Shown in pieces: positions 37,712-46,643 of a stretch of DNA of 64,000 nt (its first letter is position 1; every line of letters begins with the position of its first letter). The translations under genes and the position numbers were made by a program. Origin of the DNA: JAWLFI01 sp964627995 (lineage in GTDB: Bacteria > Bacteroidota > Bacteroidia > Chitinophagales > Saprospiraceae); NCBI GenBank assembly GCA_964627995.1, contig CAZVLN010000002.1, forward strand, positions 97,154-161,153, given 5' to 3'. Below the pieces are notes generated by a model. That model saw only the letters and a list, made by a program, of their open reading frames with translations, was not told where the DNA came from and did not search any database.

Positions 37712-37727
37712 AATAGAAGAATTAAAC

Positions 37728-38684
37728 ATGCAAAATCCATATGACCATTTAGAGTCTGTATACTGGGTTTTCACCCAACTTTGTAATGACGAATGTGATC
37801 ATTGCTATAACAACTCTGGTCCACAAGGCGAAAGAATTTCATTGGAGGATTGTTATAAGATTATTAATCATTTGCCGCCCTATATGGACCGCCTGATTTT
37901 ATCAGGTGGCGAACCGCTAGCCGATAGAAAAAAATTATACGCTATCCTAGACCGTATTGAAGAAAAATACCAGGGAAAGGTAGAGATTATGCTGCAAACC
38001 AATGGAGATCTGTTGAATTCTGATCGCTTAGAAACACTGATTGAAAAAGGCGTGACTCGATTTGATATAGCGAGTATCGATCGATACCACAAACATGCCG
38101 GGAGTCGATTGATGGAGCTAAGTAGTATATTTGAAGCAGCAGGGGTTGATGGTCAGGATTCTGAGCCTTTGGTAGAAAAAGAAAATTATTTAAAAGATAA
38201 AAAGCTCAGTTGGGGCTACTGGGGCGCATCCGAAGATATGTGGTTAGGTGGTAATTGGGCCAGGGGCAGGGCTCTAGAAAAAGATAATTGGAAGCGAGAC
38301 CCCACACATAACTTCTGTGCTATTCTATCTGGTGCACGTAATTTTTTGGGCGGCTATGATGATATTCCTCAAGAAATTAGTATTCAATTGTGGCGTATAA
38401 ACCCCTGTTGCCCGGGCACTCTATTCCCTATGGGCGATGCCCGGGAAGAATACATTCCCGATGTGCTTATGAAAGCAAGTAAGCATCCTGTTTTTCAATC
38501 TTTGCAGAATGGGGAGCCCTGGGATATGGGCAAATCTGCAGGTATTTCAAGAGAAGAGGCTAAAAAGAAGACCGAAGAGTTAGAGAATATTTGTCTGTAC
38601 TGTGATCATTTTTTTAGAGAGCACATGCAAGATTGGAATACCGAGACCTTTACTCCCTTACCTGTTGTGGGAACGGGGTCCTGA
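37728..38684 (+). CDS. Radical SAM protein with extra C-terminal cysteines
   Basis: A 318-residue radical SAM enzyme. The [4Fe-4S] site is CNDECDHC (Cys 19, 23 and 26, spacing CxxxCxxC), followed by the SAM-binding GGEP at 60-63 and a partial TIM barrel. Further cysteines at about 197, 227, 228, 289 and 292 (NPCCPG; CLYC) could hold an auxiliary cluster, as in SPASM/twitch-type peptide or protein modifiers. The frame opens at 37662 within the receptor gene but the ATG at 37728 gives the usual N-terminus. No precursor peptide gene was found beside it, so the substrate is unknown. Confidence 0.8.
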   Translation: MQNPYDHLESVYWVFTQLCNDECDHCYNNSGPQGERISLEDCYKIINHLPPYMDRLILSGGEPLADRKKLYAILDRIEEKYQGKVEIMLQTNGDLLNSDRLETLIEKGVTRFDIASIDRYHKHAGSRLMELSSIFEAAGVDGQDSEPLVEKENYLKDKKLSWGYWGASEDMWLGGNWARGRALEKDNWKRDPTHNFCAILSGARNFLGGYDDIPQEISIQLWRINPCCPGTLFPMGDAREEYIPDVLMKASKHPVFQSLQNGEPWDMGKSAGISREEAKKKTEELENICLYCDHFFREHMQDWNTETFTPLPVVGTGS

Positions 38685-38808
38685 ATTATTGATGTTCTAA
38701 GTTGAGAGAGGAGATAATATATACCCTTAAAATAGTTTTACCTCCATTTAAATTGACATCACATTTCTGCCTTTCATTTCTTATATTAGCGTCTCAAATA
38801 AGATAATT

Positions 38809-39789
38809 ATGGCAAGAGAAATAGCATTGCGAGACGCAATACGTGAGGGAATGTCCGAAGAGATGCGGAAAGATGATACCGTATTTCTAATGGGCGAAGA
38901 GGTAGCTGAGTATAATGGCGCATATAAGGTAAGTAAGGGAATGCTGGATGAATTCGGTGCCCGAAGAGTCATTGATACACCTATCGCAGAATTAGGCTTT
39001 GCGGGCATAGGTGTTGGAGCTGCAATGAATGGGCTAAAGCCAATTGTGGAGTTTATGACCTGGAATTTTGCAGTTTTAGCTTTCGATCAAGTGATAAATA
39101 ATGCTGCCAAAACCCTTTCTCAATCAGCTGGCGAATTTAGCTGTCCTATTGTTTTTCGTGGCCCTTCAGGAGCTGCGGGCCAATTAGCTCAGCAACACAG
39201 TCAGACCTTTGAGAGTTGGTTAGCAAATACTCCGGGACTAAAAGTAATTAGCTGTATAGATCCATATGATGCCAAAGGGCTGATCAAATCGGCGATTCGT
39301 GATAGAGACCCTATATGTATGATGGAAAGTGAGCAGCTGTATGGACATAAGGGAGAAGTACCAGAAGAGGAATATACCGTCCCCATCGGGAAAGCGGTCG
39401 TTCGACGAGAAGGGACAGATGTAACCCTGGTATCCTACAATAAAATGATTTTAGAGACATTATCGGCGGCAGAAGAATTAGCAAAAGATGGGATAGATGC
39501 TGAGGTAATTGACTTGAGAACGATCCGACCCTTAGATCATGAAACACTGGTTAAATCGCTCAAAAAAACGAATCGGATGGTAGTCATTGATGAATCCTGG
39601 CCGTTTGCCGGAGTATCTAGTGAAATCGCGTATGAGATGCAGAAATATGCTTTTGATTATTTAGATGCACCCATTACGCGAATCAATTCAGCAGATACTT
39701 CCTTGCCTTATGCGCCTACTTTAGTTGAAGAATACCTACCTAATCCGGAAAAGATTATCAAAGGAGTGAAAGAAGTCCTTTATATTTAA
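38809..39789 (+). CDS. pdhB: Pyruvate dehydrogenase E1 component, beta subunit
   Basis: A 326-residue E1 beta subunit that, with an alpha subunit, decarboxylates pyruvate using thiamine diphosphate and acetylates E2. It starts with REIALRDAIREGMSEEM and shows FLMGEEVAEYNGAYKVSKGM near residue 26, then TPIAELGFAGIGVGAAMNGL and PIVEFMTWNFA, all family marks. HSQTFESWLANTPGLKV near 126 and the EESWPFAG-like C-terminal part (DESWPFAGVSSEIA) complete it. Genes for alpha, E2 and E3 are not adjacent. The structured element B starts 11 bp after the stop. Confidence 0.95.
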   Translation: MAREIALRDAIREGMSEEMRKDDTVFLMGEEVAEYNGAYKVSKGMLDEFGARRVIDTPIAELGFAGIGVGAAMNGLKPIVEFMTWNFAVLAFDQVINNAAKTLSQSAGEFSCPIVFRGPSGAAGQLAQQHSQTFESWLANTPGLKVISCIDPYDAKGLIKSAIRDRDPICMMESEQLYGHKGEVPEEEYTVPIGKAVVRREGTDVTLVSYNKMILETLSAAEELAKDGIDAEVIDLRTIRPLDHETLVKSLKKTNRMVVIDESWPFAGVSSEIAYEMQKYAFDYLDAPITRINSADTSLPYAPTLVEEYLPNPEKIIKGVKEVLYI

Positions 39790-39800
39790 TTTTTTTATTT

Positions 39801-39948
39801 GGGCGTCCCCCGGCACGAGATACGCGCCGGGTCAGGCTGTCCATGGGTTCCGTCCGCCACTTTCATTTCGCATGTGGAATGCGAAATGAAAGTTATGGAC
39901 TCCCACCTTCCTTTGGCGGAAGGTGAGACCATTCCCATCCTTGACGCA
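39801..39948 (+). repeat. Structured GC-rich intergenic element, copy B of the GGGCGT...ACGCA family
   Basis: It starts with GGGCGT, ends with ACGCA and has three hairpins between. Stem one is 6 bp (39809-39814 with 39826-39831), followed by the family block GGGTCAGGCTGTCC. Stem two is a perfect 15-bp hairpin with a 5-base loop (39859-39873, 39879-39893), itself inside a 6-bp stem (39839-39844 with 39895-39900). Stem three is 8 bp (39904-39911 with 39918-39925). It begins 11 bases after the pdhB stop, the same spacing as copy A after smc. The open frame crossing it has no coding character. Confidence 0.75.
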
Positions 39949-40063
39949 AAGCTGGTCGATTATTTTCAATCAATTCGTCGCTTTTATAAAAGCTTTGGGT
40001 CCTTGTCAGTTGAACTGTCAATTTTTCTAGGTAGTCCGCTGACATTAAATCAATGAGATTACT

Positions 40064-40071
40064 TACATTTG
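40064..40071 (+). promoter_or_regulatory. Bacteroidota -7 promoter element for the receptor at 40096
   Basis: TACATTTG matches TAnnTTTG and lies 24 bases before the chosen ATG. No clear -33 TTG is seen at normal spacing. Confidence 0.4.
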
Positions 40072-40095
40072 ATCACGAACACACATCACACACCT

Positions 40096-42363
40096 ATGAG
40101 ATACTTTTTCTTATTCCTCTTGTTACTATTTACAGGCGTAATATGGGGGCAGGATGCAACGATTCGAGGTAATGTTTATGATAGCGAAAGCGGAGAGCCT
40201 ATTATGTTTGGCAATGTGCTTGTGCAAGGGACGTCCATTGGAGCAAATACAGATGTAGATGGTTTTTTCTCAATAAAAGTAAAACCGGGGTCCTATAAAG
40301 TGGTTTTTTCCTATCTGGGATACGATTCCACAGCAGTAAATGTAACGGTTGAAAAAGCTAGCATTGAATATGTTTCTGCTACTTTAAACCCATCTGGCGT
40401 TAATTTATCCACTGTAGATGTATCTGCAGAACGCGATAGAGCACGCACGGAAGTTCAAATCTCAACACAACGTGTTTCTCAGGAAGATATTCAATCATTA
40501 CCTTCCATTGGAGGAGACGCTGACATAGCGCAGTATTTGCCCGTTTTACCAGGTATTGTCTTTACTGGTGATCAAGGAGGTCAATTGTATATAAGAGGAG
40601 GTTCGCCTGTCCAGAACCTTGTATTGCTTGACGGTATGACATTGTACAATCCATTTCACTCTATTGGGTTGTTTTCTGTTTTTGAAACCGAATTGGTTCA
40701 AAACGTGGAAGTGCAATCTGCCGGTTTCAGTGCTGAATATGGGGGAAGAGTTTCCGCTGTCCTAGACATTACAACCAAAAGTGGTAATCGTAAAAGATGG
40801 GGTGGAAGTGCAGGAGTGAGTCCTTTTCAAGCCAAGGTTGTTCTCGATGGGCCAATAATACCCCGGACGGAAGAGAATGAATCTTCTTTATCACTAGTTT
40901 TTGCATCGAAGCAAGCACTTATTGATCGTACTGACGATATTTTGTACAATTATGCATTCGACTCAGTGGGTCTTCCCTTTAATTATCGGGACTTTTACGG
41001 GAAGCTATCCTACATCATAGGTAATGGTTCTAAAGCCGATGTTTTTGGTTTCAATTTTACGGATCAGGTCAATTTTCCCGGAGTAGCAGATTTAAACTGG
41101 GATGCTACGGGTGGCGGACTCAACTTCAAAGTAATTCCCTCTAATTCCAGTCTTATCTTATCAGGCATCGTTGCAGCCTCTTCCTACGATATTAATTTGT
41201 TAGAAGCAGATGGAAATCCACGAAATAGCTCTATTAATACCATAAATGCTAATCTGGACTTTACTTACTACGGAGGGCAAAGTGAATTCAATTATGGATT
41301 CGGAATGAACAGCATAGGAACGGAATTTAGGTTTCGCAATTTTGCAGGCTTTAATTTTGAGCAAGAAGACTTTAATACTGAGTTATCGGGTTATTTAAAA
41401 TATAAGCAACAGATTGGCGACTTTATCCTGGAGCCCTCCGCGAGAGTGATGTATTACTCCTCCATTAATGAAATTACAGTCGAACCCCGGTTGCGTTTCA
41501 AATATAATATGACTCGTAATCTAAGATTTAAAGGTGCTGTCGGTCATTATACCCAAAATTTACTGAGTACAGTAAATGACCGAGATATTGTTAATCTTTT
41601 TGTAGGCTTTCTTCTCGGTCCCAAGGAAACTCTTATTGATCCCGAAACCGGGATGCGAACTGACTCCCGCTTACAAAAAGCATGGCACTACGTGGCTGGT
41701 GTAGAATATGATTTGGGTCGGCATTTTACCTTTAATTTAGAAGGATACTTAAAATCTTTCAACCAAATGATTAATATTAACCGAAACAAAATCTCTCCGA
41801 GTGATCCAAACTATATTGTTGAAAGTGGGGAAGCTTATGGTATTGATTTTAATATGGATTTCCAAAAAGGGAGTTTTGATATTTGGTTAACTTACTCATT
41901 AGCCTATGTCAACCGCTTTGACGGTGAACAAACTTATCCAACAAATTTTGATAGAAGGCATAATTCTAATGTGTTAATTACTTATCGATTTGGGAAGAAT
42001 GACAGCTGGGAGCTTAGTGGTAGGTGGAACCTGGGAACCGGTTTTCCTTTTACCCTTACCGAAGGATTTTATGGAAGGTATAATTTCAATGATGGACTGA
42101 ATGAAGATTTGGTTACAGGTAATCCCAACCTGGGTATTGTGTTTGATGATCAAATTAATGGAGGGAGATTGCCTACATACCATAGACTAGACCTCTCTTT
42201 GAAGAAGACCTGGAACCTATCCAAGTATGGAGCCATTGAATTGAATGCAAGCGTAACCAATGCTTATGATAGAAGAAATATTTTCTTTTTTGATCGGGTA
42301 GAGTACGATAGAGTAGATCAACTCCCCATCATGCCTTCATTGGGAGTTACCTATCGATTTTAA
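40096..42363 (+). CDS. TonB-dependent receptor with carboxypeptidase-regulatory domain
   Basis: A 755-residue outer-membrane transporter. The signal peptide (FFLFLLLLFTGVIWGQ) is followed by a carboxypeptidase-D-like domain (about 18-105: GNVYDSESGEP, KVVFSYLGYDS), a plug domain (about 120-235: GDQGGQLYIRGGSPVQNLVL, FSAEYGGRVSAVLDITTKSG) and a 22-strand-type barrel ending GVTYRF. It imports an unidentified ligand in a TonB/ExbBD-powered way. No SusD-type lipoprotein is adjacent. The ATG is preferred over an in-frame TTG 27 bases upstream, which overlaps the promoter box. A terminator follows at once. Confidence 0.9.
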   Translation: MRYFFLFLLLLFTGVIWGQDATIRGNVYDSESGEPIMFGNVLVQGTSIGANTDVDGFFSIKVKPGSYKVVFSYLGYDSTAVNVTVEKASIEYVSATLNPSGVNLSTVDVSAERDRARTEVQISTQRVSQEDIQSLPSIGGDADIAQYLPVLPGIVFTGDQGGQLYIRGGSPVQNLVLLDGMTLYNPFHSIGLFSVFETELVQNVEVQSAGFSAEYGGRVSAVLDITTKSGNRKRWGGSAGVSPFQAKVVLDGPIIPRTEENESSLSLVFASKQALIDRTDDILYNYAFDSVGLPFNYRDFYGKLSYIIGNGSKADVFGFNFTDQVNFPGVADLNWDATGGGLNFKVIPSNSSLILSGIVAASSYDINLLEADGNPRNSSINTINANLDFTYYGGQSEFNYGFGMNSIGTEFRFRNFAGFNFEQEDFNTELSGYLKYKQQIGDFILEPSARVMYYSSINEITVEPRLRFKYNMTRNLRFKGAVGHYTQNLLSTVNDRDIVNLFVGFLLGPKETLIDPETGMRTDSRLQKAWHYVAGVEYDLGRHFTFNLEGYLKSFNQMININRNKISPSDPNYIVESGEAYGIDFNMDFQKGSFDIWLTYSLAYVNRFDGEQTYPTNFDRRHNSNVLITYRFGKNDSWELSGRWNLGTGFPFTLTEGFYGRYNFNDGLNEDLVTGNPNLGIVFDDQINGGRLPTYHRLDLSLKKTWNLSKYGAIELNASVTNAYDRRNIFFFDRVEYDRVDQLPIMPSLGVTYRF

Positions 42364-42365
42364 AT

Positions 42366-42402
42366 AAAAATACCAAGGTCATTTCCATGCCTTGGTATTT
42401 TT
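42366..42402. terminator. Intrinsic terminator after the receptor gene
   Basis: TACCAAGG at 42371-42378 pairs with CCTTGGTA at 42390-42397 around an 11-base loop, with an A-rich run before and a T run after. The symmetry lets it also serve the convergent gene at 42440. Confidence 0.85.
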
Positions 42403-42439
42403 AAGTTTCTACCTATAAATAAATAGGTGCTGGCTCAAA

Positions 42440-43075
42440 TTACTGCCTTTTGTATTCCTTTTTCACCTTTCCATTTGCGTTTACCATGCCTTCAGTAGCA
42501 TAGGCATTTCCGCGACCGTCATAATCAACTTTTTTCAAGATAGACTTGCGATTTACTAGCTTATGAATGGTTCGGCTTATCATCAGTCGAGCTTCCTTGG
42601 CACCTATTTTTTTACCTAATGCGGTATCCATTGCTATATCTAATAGCTCCGCATTAATTAGGGGCTGCTTAGCTTCATGAATACTTTTTATCATAAGCTG
42701 GTCCCAATCACCTAATTCGTGTTTCTCACCATTTTGGGTAGTATACGTAAAAATGTTCGATCCCTTAGGGGGTCTTCCTGGCCCTTTAGTTTTCCTTTTT
42801 GCCTGCGTTTTCTTACTGCTTGTCGACCTTTTAATAGCCTTAGGCTTTGAGGTTGTTTTGGCTGCTTTTCTTTCTCCTGGCTCGTTTCCTAAAGCGATGT
42901 TTGCTAAATCTAAAATCTCAGTGAGGTTGGCTGATTCAGGCTCAGCAAGGGATTCCGAAAGTGACTGAATATGTTCAGTCACTTGACTTACCTGGTATAA
43001 AAGCTGTCTGAGTTCAGAACGATATTCCGTTATGAGTCTTCTTTTTTCAAATTCGCTTAATATGATTTTGCCCAT
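42440..43075 (-). CDS. Hypothetical protein with coiled-coil, basic AT-hook-like linker and C-terminal domain
   Basis: A 211-residue protein without a recognised family. The N-terminal 60 residues look helical (EFEKRRLITEYRSELRQLL...). Then comes a lysine-rich low-complexity linker (about 75-98) containing GPGRPPKGS near 98, an AT-hook-like core that commonly binds the DNA minor groove. The C-terminal 100 residues (about 110-211) look like a winged-helix or similar compact domain (ISRTIHKLVNRKSILKKVDY). DNA binding is inferred. The 240 bp upstream, shared with folD, are very AT-rich. Confidence 0.7.
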   Translation of the reverse strand: MGKIILSEFEKRRLITEYRSELRQLLYQVSQVTEHIQSLSESLAEPESANLTEILDLANIALGNEPGERKAAKTTSKPKAIKRSTSSKKTQAKRKTKGPGRPPKGSNIFTYTTQNGEKHELGDWDQLMIKSIHEAKQPLINAELLDIAMDTALGKKIGAKEARLMISRTIHKLVNRKSILKKVDYDGRGNAYATEGMVNANGKVKKEYKRQ

Positions 43076-43315
43076 TATTCTTTTTTTTATTAGTGTCCAA
43101 AGATACGGTTTATGAATAATAAATAAGTAATTAATAAAATGGTTGAATTTAGATTATAAACAATTATCAATAAGGTATCTCGATACCAATTATATATATT
43201 CAAACTATATTGCAGTATAGCTCCATATCGATAGATTAACTTGATTAAAAACTAACATATCACTTAAATAAGCTGCATTTGTCAAAGCGTTTATAGATAT
43301 TTGTAAAAAAAAAGC

Positions 43316-44197
43316 ATGATTCTTTTAGACGGTAAAATTACCTCTCAAAAAATTACTGAAAAAATTAAACTAGATGTTCAACAAATGACTGCAAAAGGGT
43401 TTCGGCCACCTCATTTGGGAGCTATTTTGGTAGGAGAGAACCCCGCTAGTAAAGTTTATGTGCGAAATAAAATTCGATTATGCGATGCAGTCGGATTTAA
43501 TTCAACGGTTATAAGGTTACCGAAAGACACATCTGAAAAAGACTTAATTGATCAAGTTAACCAGTGGAACGATGATGATTCCTTAGATGGTTACATTGTT
43601 CAATTACCTTTACCAGATCACATTGCTGCGGATAAAGTGAATTTAGCTATATCTCCTAAGAAAGATGTAGATGGTTTCCATCCACATAATGTTGGTCGAA
43701 TGTGTTTGGGTTTACCCTCATACCTTCCAGCTACCCCTCAAGGTATTCTCACCCTGTTAGAAGAATACGATATTTCAATAAAAGGAAAAAGAGTTGCGGT
43801 TTTGGGAAGATCAAACATAGTGGGACGCCCTATTAGCATTCTTTTATCTCAAAACCGTAAAATTGGGAATGGAACTGTTACGGTGTTACATAGCCGCACT
43901 GAAAATTTAGTGGATGAACTTAAGAGCGCAGACCTTATCATAGCAGCCATTGGTTCACCCAATTTTGTAAAAGCTGAAATGCTAAAGCCCGGGGCTATTA
44001 TTATCGATGTCGGAATCAATAGGGTAGAGGATGCTTCACGGAAAAGAGGTTATCGACTGTGCGGTGATGTTGATTATGAAAATGTAAAAGAAAATGCCGA
44101 TTATATTACCCCTGTTCCTGGAGGCATCGGTCCCATGACAGTAGTTTCTCTTTTAATCAATACACTTAAGGCAGCAAAAAAAGAAGTGTATGGCTAA
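43316..44197 (+). CDS. folD: Bifunctional methylenetetrahydrofolate dehydrogenase / methenyltetrahydrofolate cyclohydrolase
   Basis: A 293-residue FolD interconverting methylene-, methenyl- and formyl-tetrahydrofolate with NADP. Family signatures are present: the catalytic lysine region YVRNKIRLCDAVGF (about 50-63), the QLPLP motif near 98, PKKDVDGFHPHNVGR near 118, and the NADP site VLGRSNIVGRPISILL near 162. PVPGGIGPMTVVSLLINT near 265 closes the domain. It overlaps the prmA start by 8 bp. It supplies one-carbon units used by thymidylate synthase at 10119. Confidence 0.96.
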   Translation: MILLDGKITSQKITEKIKLDVQQMTAKGFRPPHLGAILVGENPASKVYVRNKIRLCDAVGFNSTVIRLPKDTSEKDLIDQVNQWNDDDSLDGYIVQLPLPDHIAADKVNLAISPKKDVDGFHPHNVGRMCLGLPSYLPATPQGILTLLEEYDISIKGKRVAVLGRSNIVGRPISILLSQNRKIGNGTVTVLHSRTENLVDELKSADLIIAAIGSPNFVKAEMLKPGAIIIDVGINRVEDASRKRGYRLCGDVDYENVKENADYITPVPGGIGPMTVVSLLINTLKAAKKEVYG

Positions 44198-45023
44198 ATC
44201 TATATCAACCATTCAATTGAAAATACCTGTTCAGGATATCGATTCGGATGTACATTACTTTCTAAACACGCTTCCTTTTATTGGCCTTGAAGAAAAAGAT
44301 GACCATTGGGTTTTGTTTTGGGAAATAGAGAAATGGAATATCCACAAAAATGAAATTCGAACGTATTTCTCTGATCGAAATATTTCTTTTGAGTCCGAAC
44401 TTTTGGAAGGGGAGAACTGGAATGCTAATTGGGAAGAAAGCTTTTCTCCTGTCCATATTCCTGCTTTTTGTCAGATCAGGGCTCAATTTCACCCTCGTAA
44501 AGATCAATTTGAACACGATATTGTTATCGATCCCAAAATGGCTTTTGGTACGGGGCATCACGACACTACCTATCAAATGGTGAAGGCAATGCGAAACCAG
44601 GTTTCAAAGCATGATTGCGTTATAGATTTGGGAACGGGGACAGGAGTACTAGCTATACTGGCCAGTAAAATGGGCGCCGATAAGATTGTAGCTGTAGATC
44701 TGGATCCTGCAGCTGTGGAGAATGCTTTGGAAAATGTCGAATTAAATAATTGTCATGATATCTCCGTGCTCGCCGCTGATGTTACTACAATGAAGTATGA
44801 CCTTGAAGATTTTGATGTTATCCTTGCTAATATCAATCGAAATGTTTTACTGAACATCGAGCACGACCTCTCTTCTCATGCCAGAAGAGGGACCAAGTTG
44901 ATACTCAGCGGAGTTTTAGAAAATGATGCCTCAATGGTTCTCGAGAAATATAAAAATGAATGGAATATTCAAATTTATAGTCAAGCTGGAGATTGGGTTT
45001 GCATATATGGCAAGAAAATATAA
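44190..45023 (+). CDS. prmA: Ribosomal protein L11 methyltransferase
   Basis: A 277-residue class I SAM methyltransferase of the PrmA family that methylates ribosomal protein L11. The N-terminal L11-binding part carries ENWNANWEESFSPVHI near residue 72. The catalytic part shows DPKMAFGTGHHDTT near 113, motif I VIDLGTGTGVLAILASKMGA near 142, and NINRN near 213 in the acceptor site. It is translationally coupled to folD by an 8-bp overlap and followed by an intrinsic terminator. Confidence 0.94.
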   Translation: MAKSISTIQLKIPVQDIDSDVHYFLNTLPFIGLEEKDDHWVLFWEIEKWNIHKNEIRTYFSDRNISFESELLEGENWNANWEESFSPVHIPAFCQIRAQFHPRKDQFEHDIVIDPKMAFGTGHHDTTYQMVKAMRNQVSKHDCVIDLGTGTGVLAILASKMGADKIVAVDLDPAAVENALENVELNNCHDISVLAADVTTMKYDLEDFDVILANINRNVLLNIEHDLSSHARRGTKLILSGVLENDASMVLEKYKNEWNIQIYSQAGDWVCIYGKKI

Positions 45024-45094
45024 CATTTCGGAACTAAAAAAAAGTACTGAAGGTTTATAGGGTATAGGTTTTACCTATTTCATGGGGATGAATG

Positions 45095-45126
45095 CGCTAC
45101 GGCTTTTTGAGCTGTAGCGTTTTTTT
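45095..45126 (+). terminator. Intrinsic terminator of prmA
   Basis: A 10-bp stem with one G.U pair (45095-45104 with 45110-45119), 5-base loop, then seven T residues at 45120-45126. The T run overlaps the convergent maf stop codon. Confidence 0.85.
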
Positions 45127-45712
45127 AATTGAGATCCCCTGTATCTTCTAGATAACCCAATTTGGTAAAGGCCTGATATACCTCATGAGTAGGTAACCCT
45201 ACAATATTCGTATAAGATCCTTCGATTTTCTTTACTTTACAATAGCCAATCCACTCCTGTATAGCATAGGAACCAGCTTTATCATAGGGCTCAAAATTAT
45301 CCACATAATATTCGGCCTCCGCAAGGGATATCTTGTCCATGTAAACAGTGGAAACTACTCGCTGAGCCCATTCTTTTCGTTGATTTGTAATGTAAAAAGC
45401 AGTATGGACCTGATGGACCTGGTTACTCAGCGATAGCAGTGTTTTTATCGCATCCTGGCGGTCGATTGGCTTTCCCAATACCGTATCATTTAGGATTACA
45501 ACACTATCTGCTGACAATATCCAGGAATGATTTCTTGATATTTTTTTTGCCGCTAGGCCTTTTTTATGCGCTAAAAATAAAGCAGCTTTTCGAGCAGCGA
45601 GGCTCGAAGGAAGACCCTCATCTATATTCACGGCTTGTACTCGAAAATTGAACCCTAATTCAGTCAATAACTGTTTTCGTCTGGGGCTTCCAGATGCTAA
45701 AATAAGTTCCAT
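45125..45712 (-). CDS. maf: Maf-like nucleotide pyrophosphatase
   Basis: A 195-residue Maf protein, a house-cleaning enzyme that hydrolyses non-canonical nucleoside triphosphates such as dTTP or UTP analogues. It opens with the signature ILASGSPRRKQLL, followed by SADSVVILNDTVLGKP near 68, YYVDNFEPYDKAGSYAIQEW near 136 and SYTNIVGLPTHEV near 169. It is first in position of a minus-strand group with the prenyltransferase (10 bp upstream) and the phosphatase, although the roles do not obviously connect. Confidence 0.93.
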   Translation of the reverse strand: MELILASGSPRRKQLLTELGFNFRVQAVNIDEGLPSSLAARKAALFLAHKKGLAAKKISRNHSWILSADSVVILNDTVLGKPIDRQDAIKTLLSLSNQVHQVHTAFYITNQRKEWAQRVVSTVYMDKISLAEAEYYVDNFEPYDKAGSYAIQEWIGYCKVKKIEGSYTNIVGLPTHEVYQAFTKLGYLEDTGDLN

Positions 45713-45722
45713 TCTATTATGT

Positions 45723-46640
45723 TTAAAATAGGAGAATATATAATAGGCCTAAAACAATCAGAATTTTTATACCTCTATTAACCCTGTGGTAGTCGGATTT
45801 AATTTTAGCTCTTGATAATAAGAATATTATGATAGCTAAGGGACTGATAAGAAAGGTAAGAAAGTAAATAAAATTGAATGTGCTTACCTTATCGTAGATT
45901 AAAACACCCCAAAATATAAATCCTATAAATAAAATACTAGAAAACAAGATAGCATATAATTTAGCTCGTTGAGGTCCTATAACAGCGGGGAGCGTAACAG
46001 CACCGGCTTTAAGATCACCTTTAACAGACTCAATATCTTTAACATATTCTCTGAGAATATTTACTCCAAAACAAAAGAAGGTAAAACTCCATATTAGTTT
46101 GTGGGAAAGTGAATAGAAAACTTCTGGTTGAAGGATATTTCTCCATTCTGGAACCAGTAAAACGATAGGTACTGAGGCAACGAATAAAGAAACCATAGTA
46201 TTTCCGGTAAAGGGGAGCCTCTTAAACCATTTTGAATAGGCCCAGAGGAAAAATACGATAAAAGGATAGGAAATAAAGAGGATCAAACGCCCCAGTTCAT
46301 AGCTTAAATAGCCCGCGATTAATGCGCCAGCTAATACTATTATGACATATATGCGATAAGTATCTTCAATACTGATCCATCGACCAACAATTTGGCTCTC
46401 AGGCTTATTGATCTGGTCTACCTTTACATCATACAAATCATTTACGGCATTTCCACCAGCTGCAATAAGTACGGTGCACAATACATAAAGTATAAATTCA
46501 AATGTACTTAGATAAGGGGTTAAATTTGAGTCTAAAATGACCGGTTTTAATAGGGAAAACCAAACTAAGGATTGCGTTAAGGCTATTAATAATAGGTTTG
46601 GAAACCGAATTAATCGCCAAATTATATCAAATCCAGCCAT
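45723..46640 (-). CDS. UbiA-family prenyltransferase, geranylgeranylglycerol-phosphate type
   Basis: A 305-residue polytopic enzyme with about eight to nine helices. The first Asp-rich prenyl-diphosphate site is NAVNDLYDVKVDQINKPES (about 64-82), and the second lies in REYVKDIESVKGDLKAGAVT near 197. In Bacteroidota this subgroup is annotated as geranylgeranylglycerol-phosphate geranylgeranyltransferase; UbiA family membership is firm, but the acceptor (a lipid precursor or a quinone head group) is inference. It lies 3 bp after the KdsC-type gene. Confidence 0.85.
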   Translation of the reverse strand: MAGFDIIWRLIRFPNLLLIALTQSLVWFSLLKPVILDSNLTPYLSTFEFILYVLCTVLIAAGGNAVNDLYDVKVDQINKPESQIVGRWISIEDTYRIYVIIVLAGALIAGYLSYELGRLILFISYPFIVFFLWAYSKWFKRLPFTGNTMVSLFVASVPIVLLVPEWRNILQPEVFYSLSHKLIWSFTFFCFGVNILREYVKDIESVKGDLKAGAVTLPAVIGPQRAKLYAILFSSILFIGFIFWGVLIYDKVSTFNFIYFLTFLISPLAIIIFLLSRAKIKSDYHRVNRGIKILIVLGLLYILLF

Positions 46641-46643
46641 AGA

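Noticed and set aside
38685..38808. Possible precursor peptide gene next to the radical SAM enzyme
   Set aside because: The only ATG frames are a few codons long; nothing peptide-like could be supported.
39799..40056. 85-codon plus-strand open frame after pdhB
   Set aside because: It starts one base before element B and passes through all its hairpins; no coding character.
43174..43187. Palindrome GGTATC-TC-GATACC upstream of folD as an operator
   Set aside because: A single 6-bp arm pair in a very AT-rich 240-bp gap; no second copy and no regulator to link it to.
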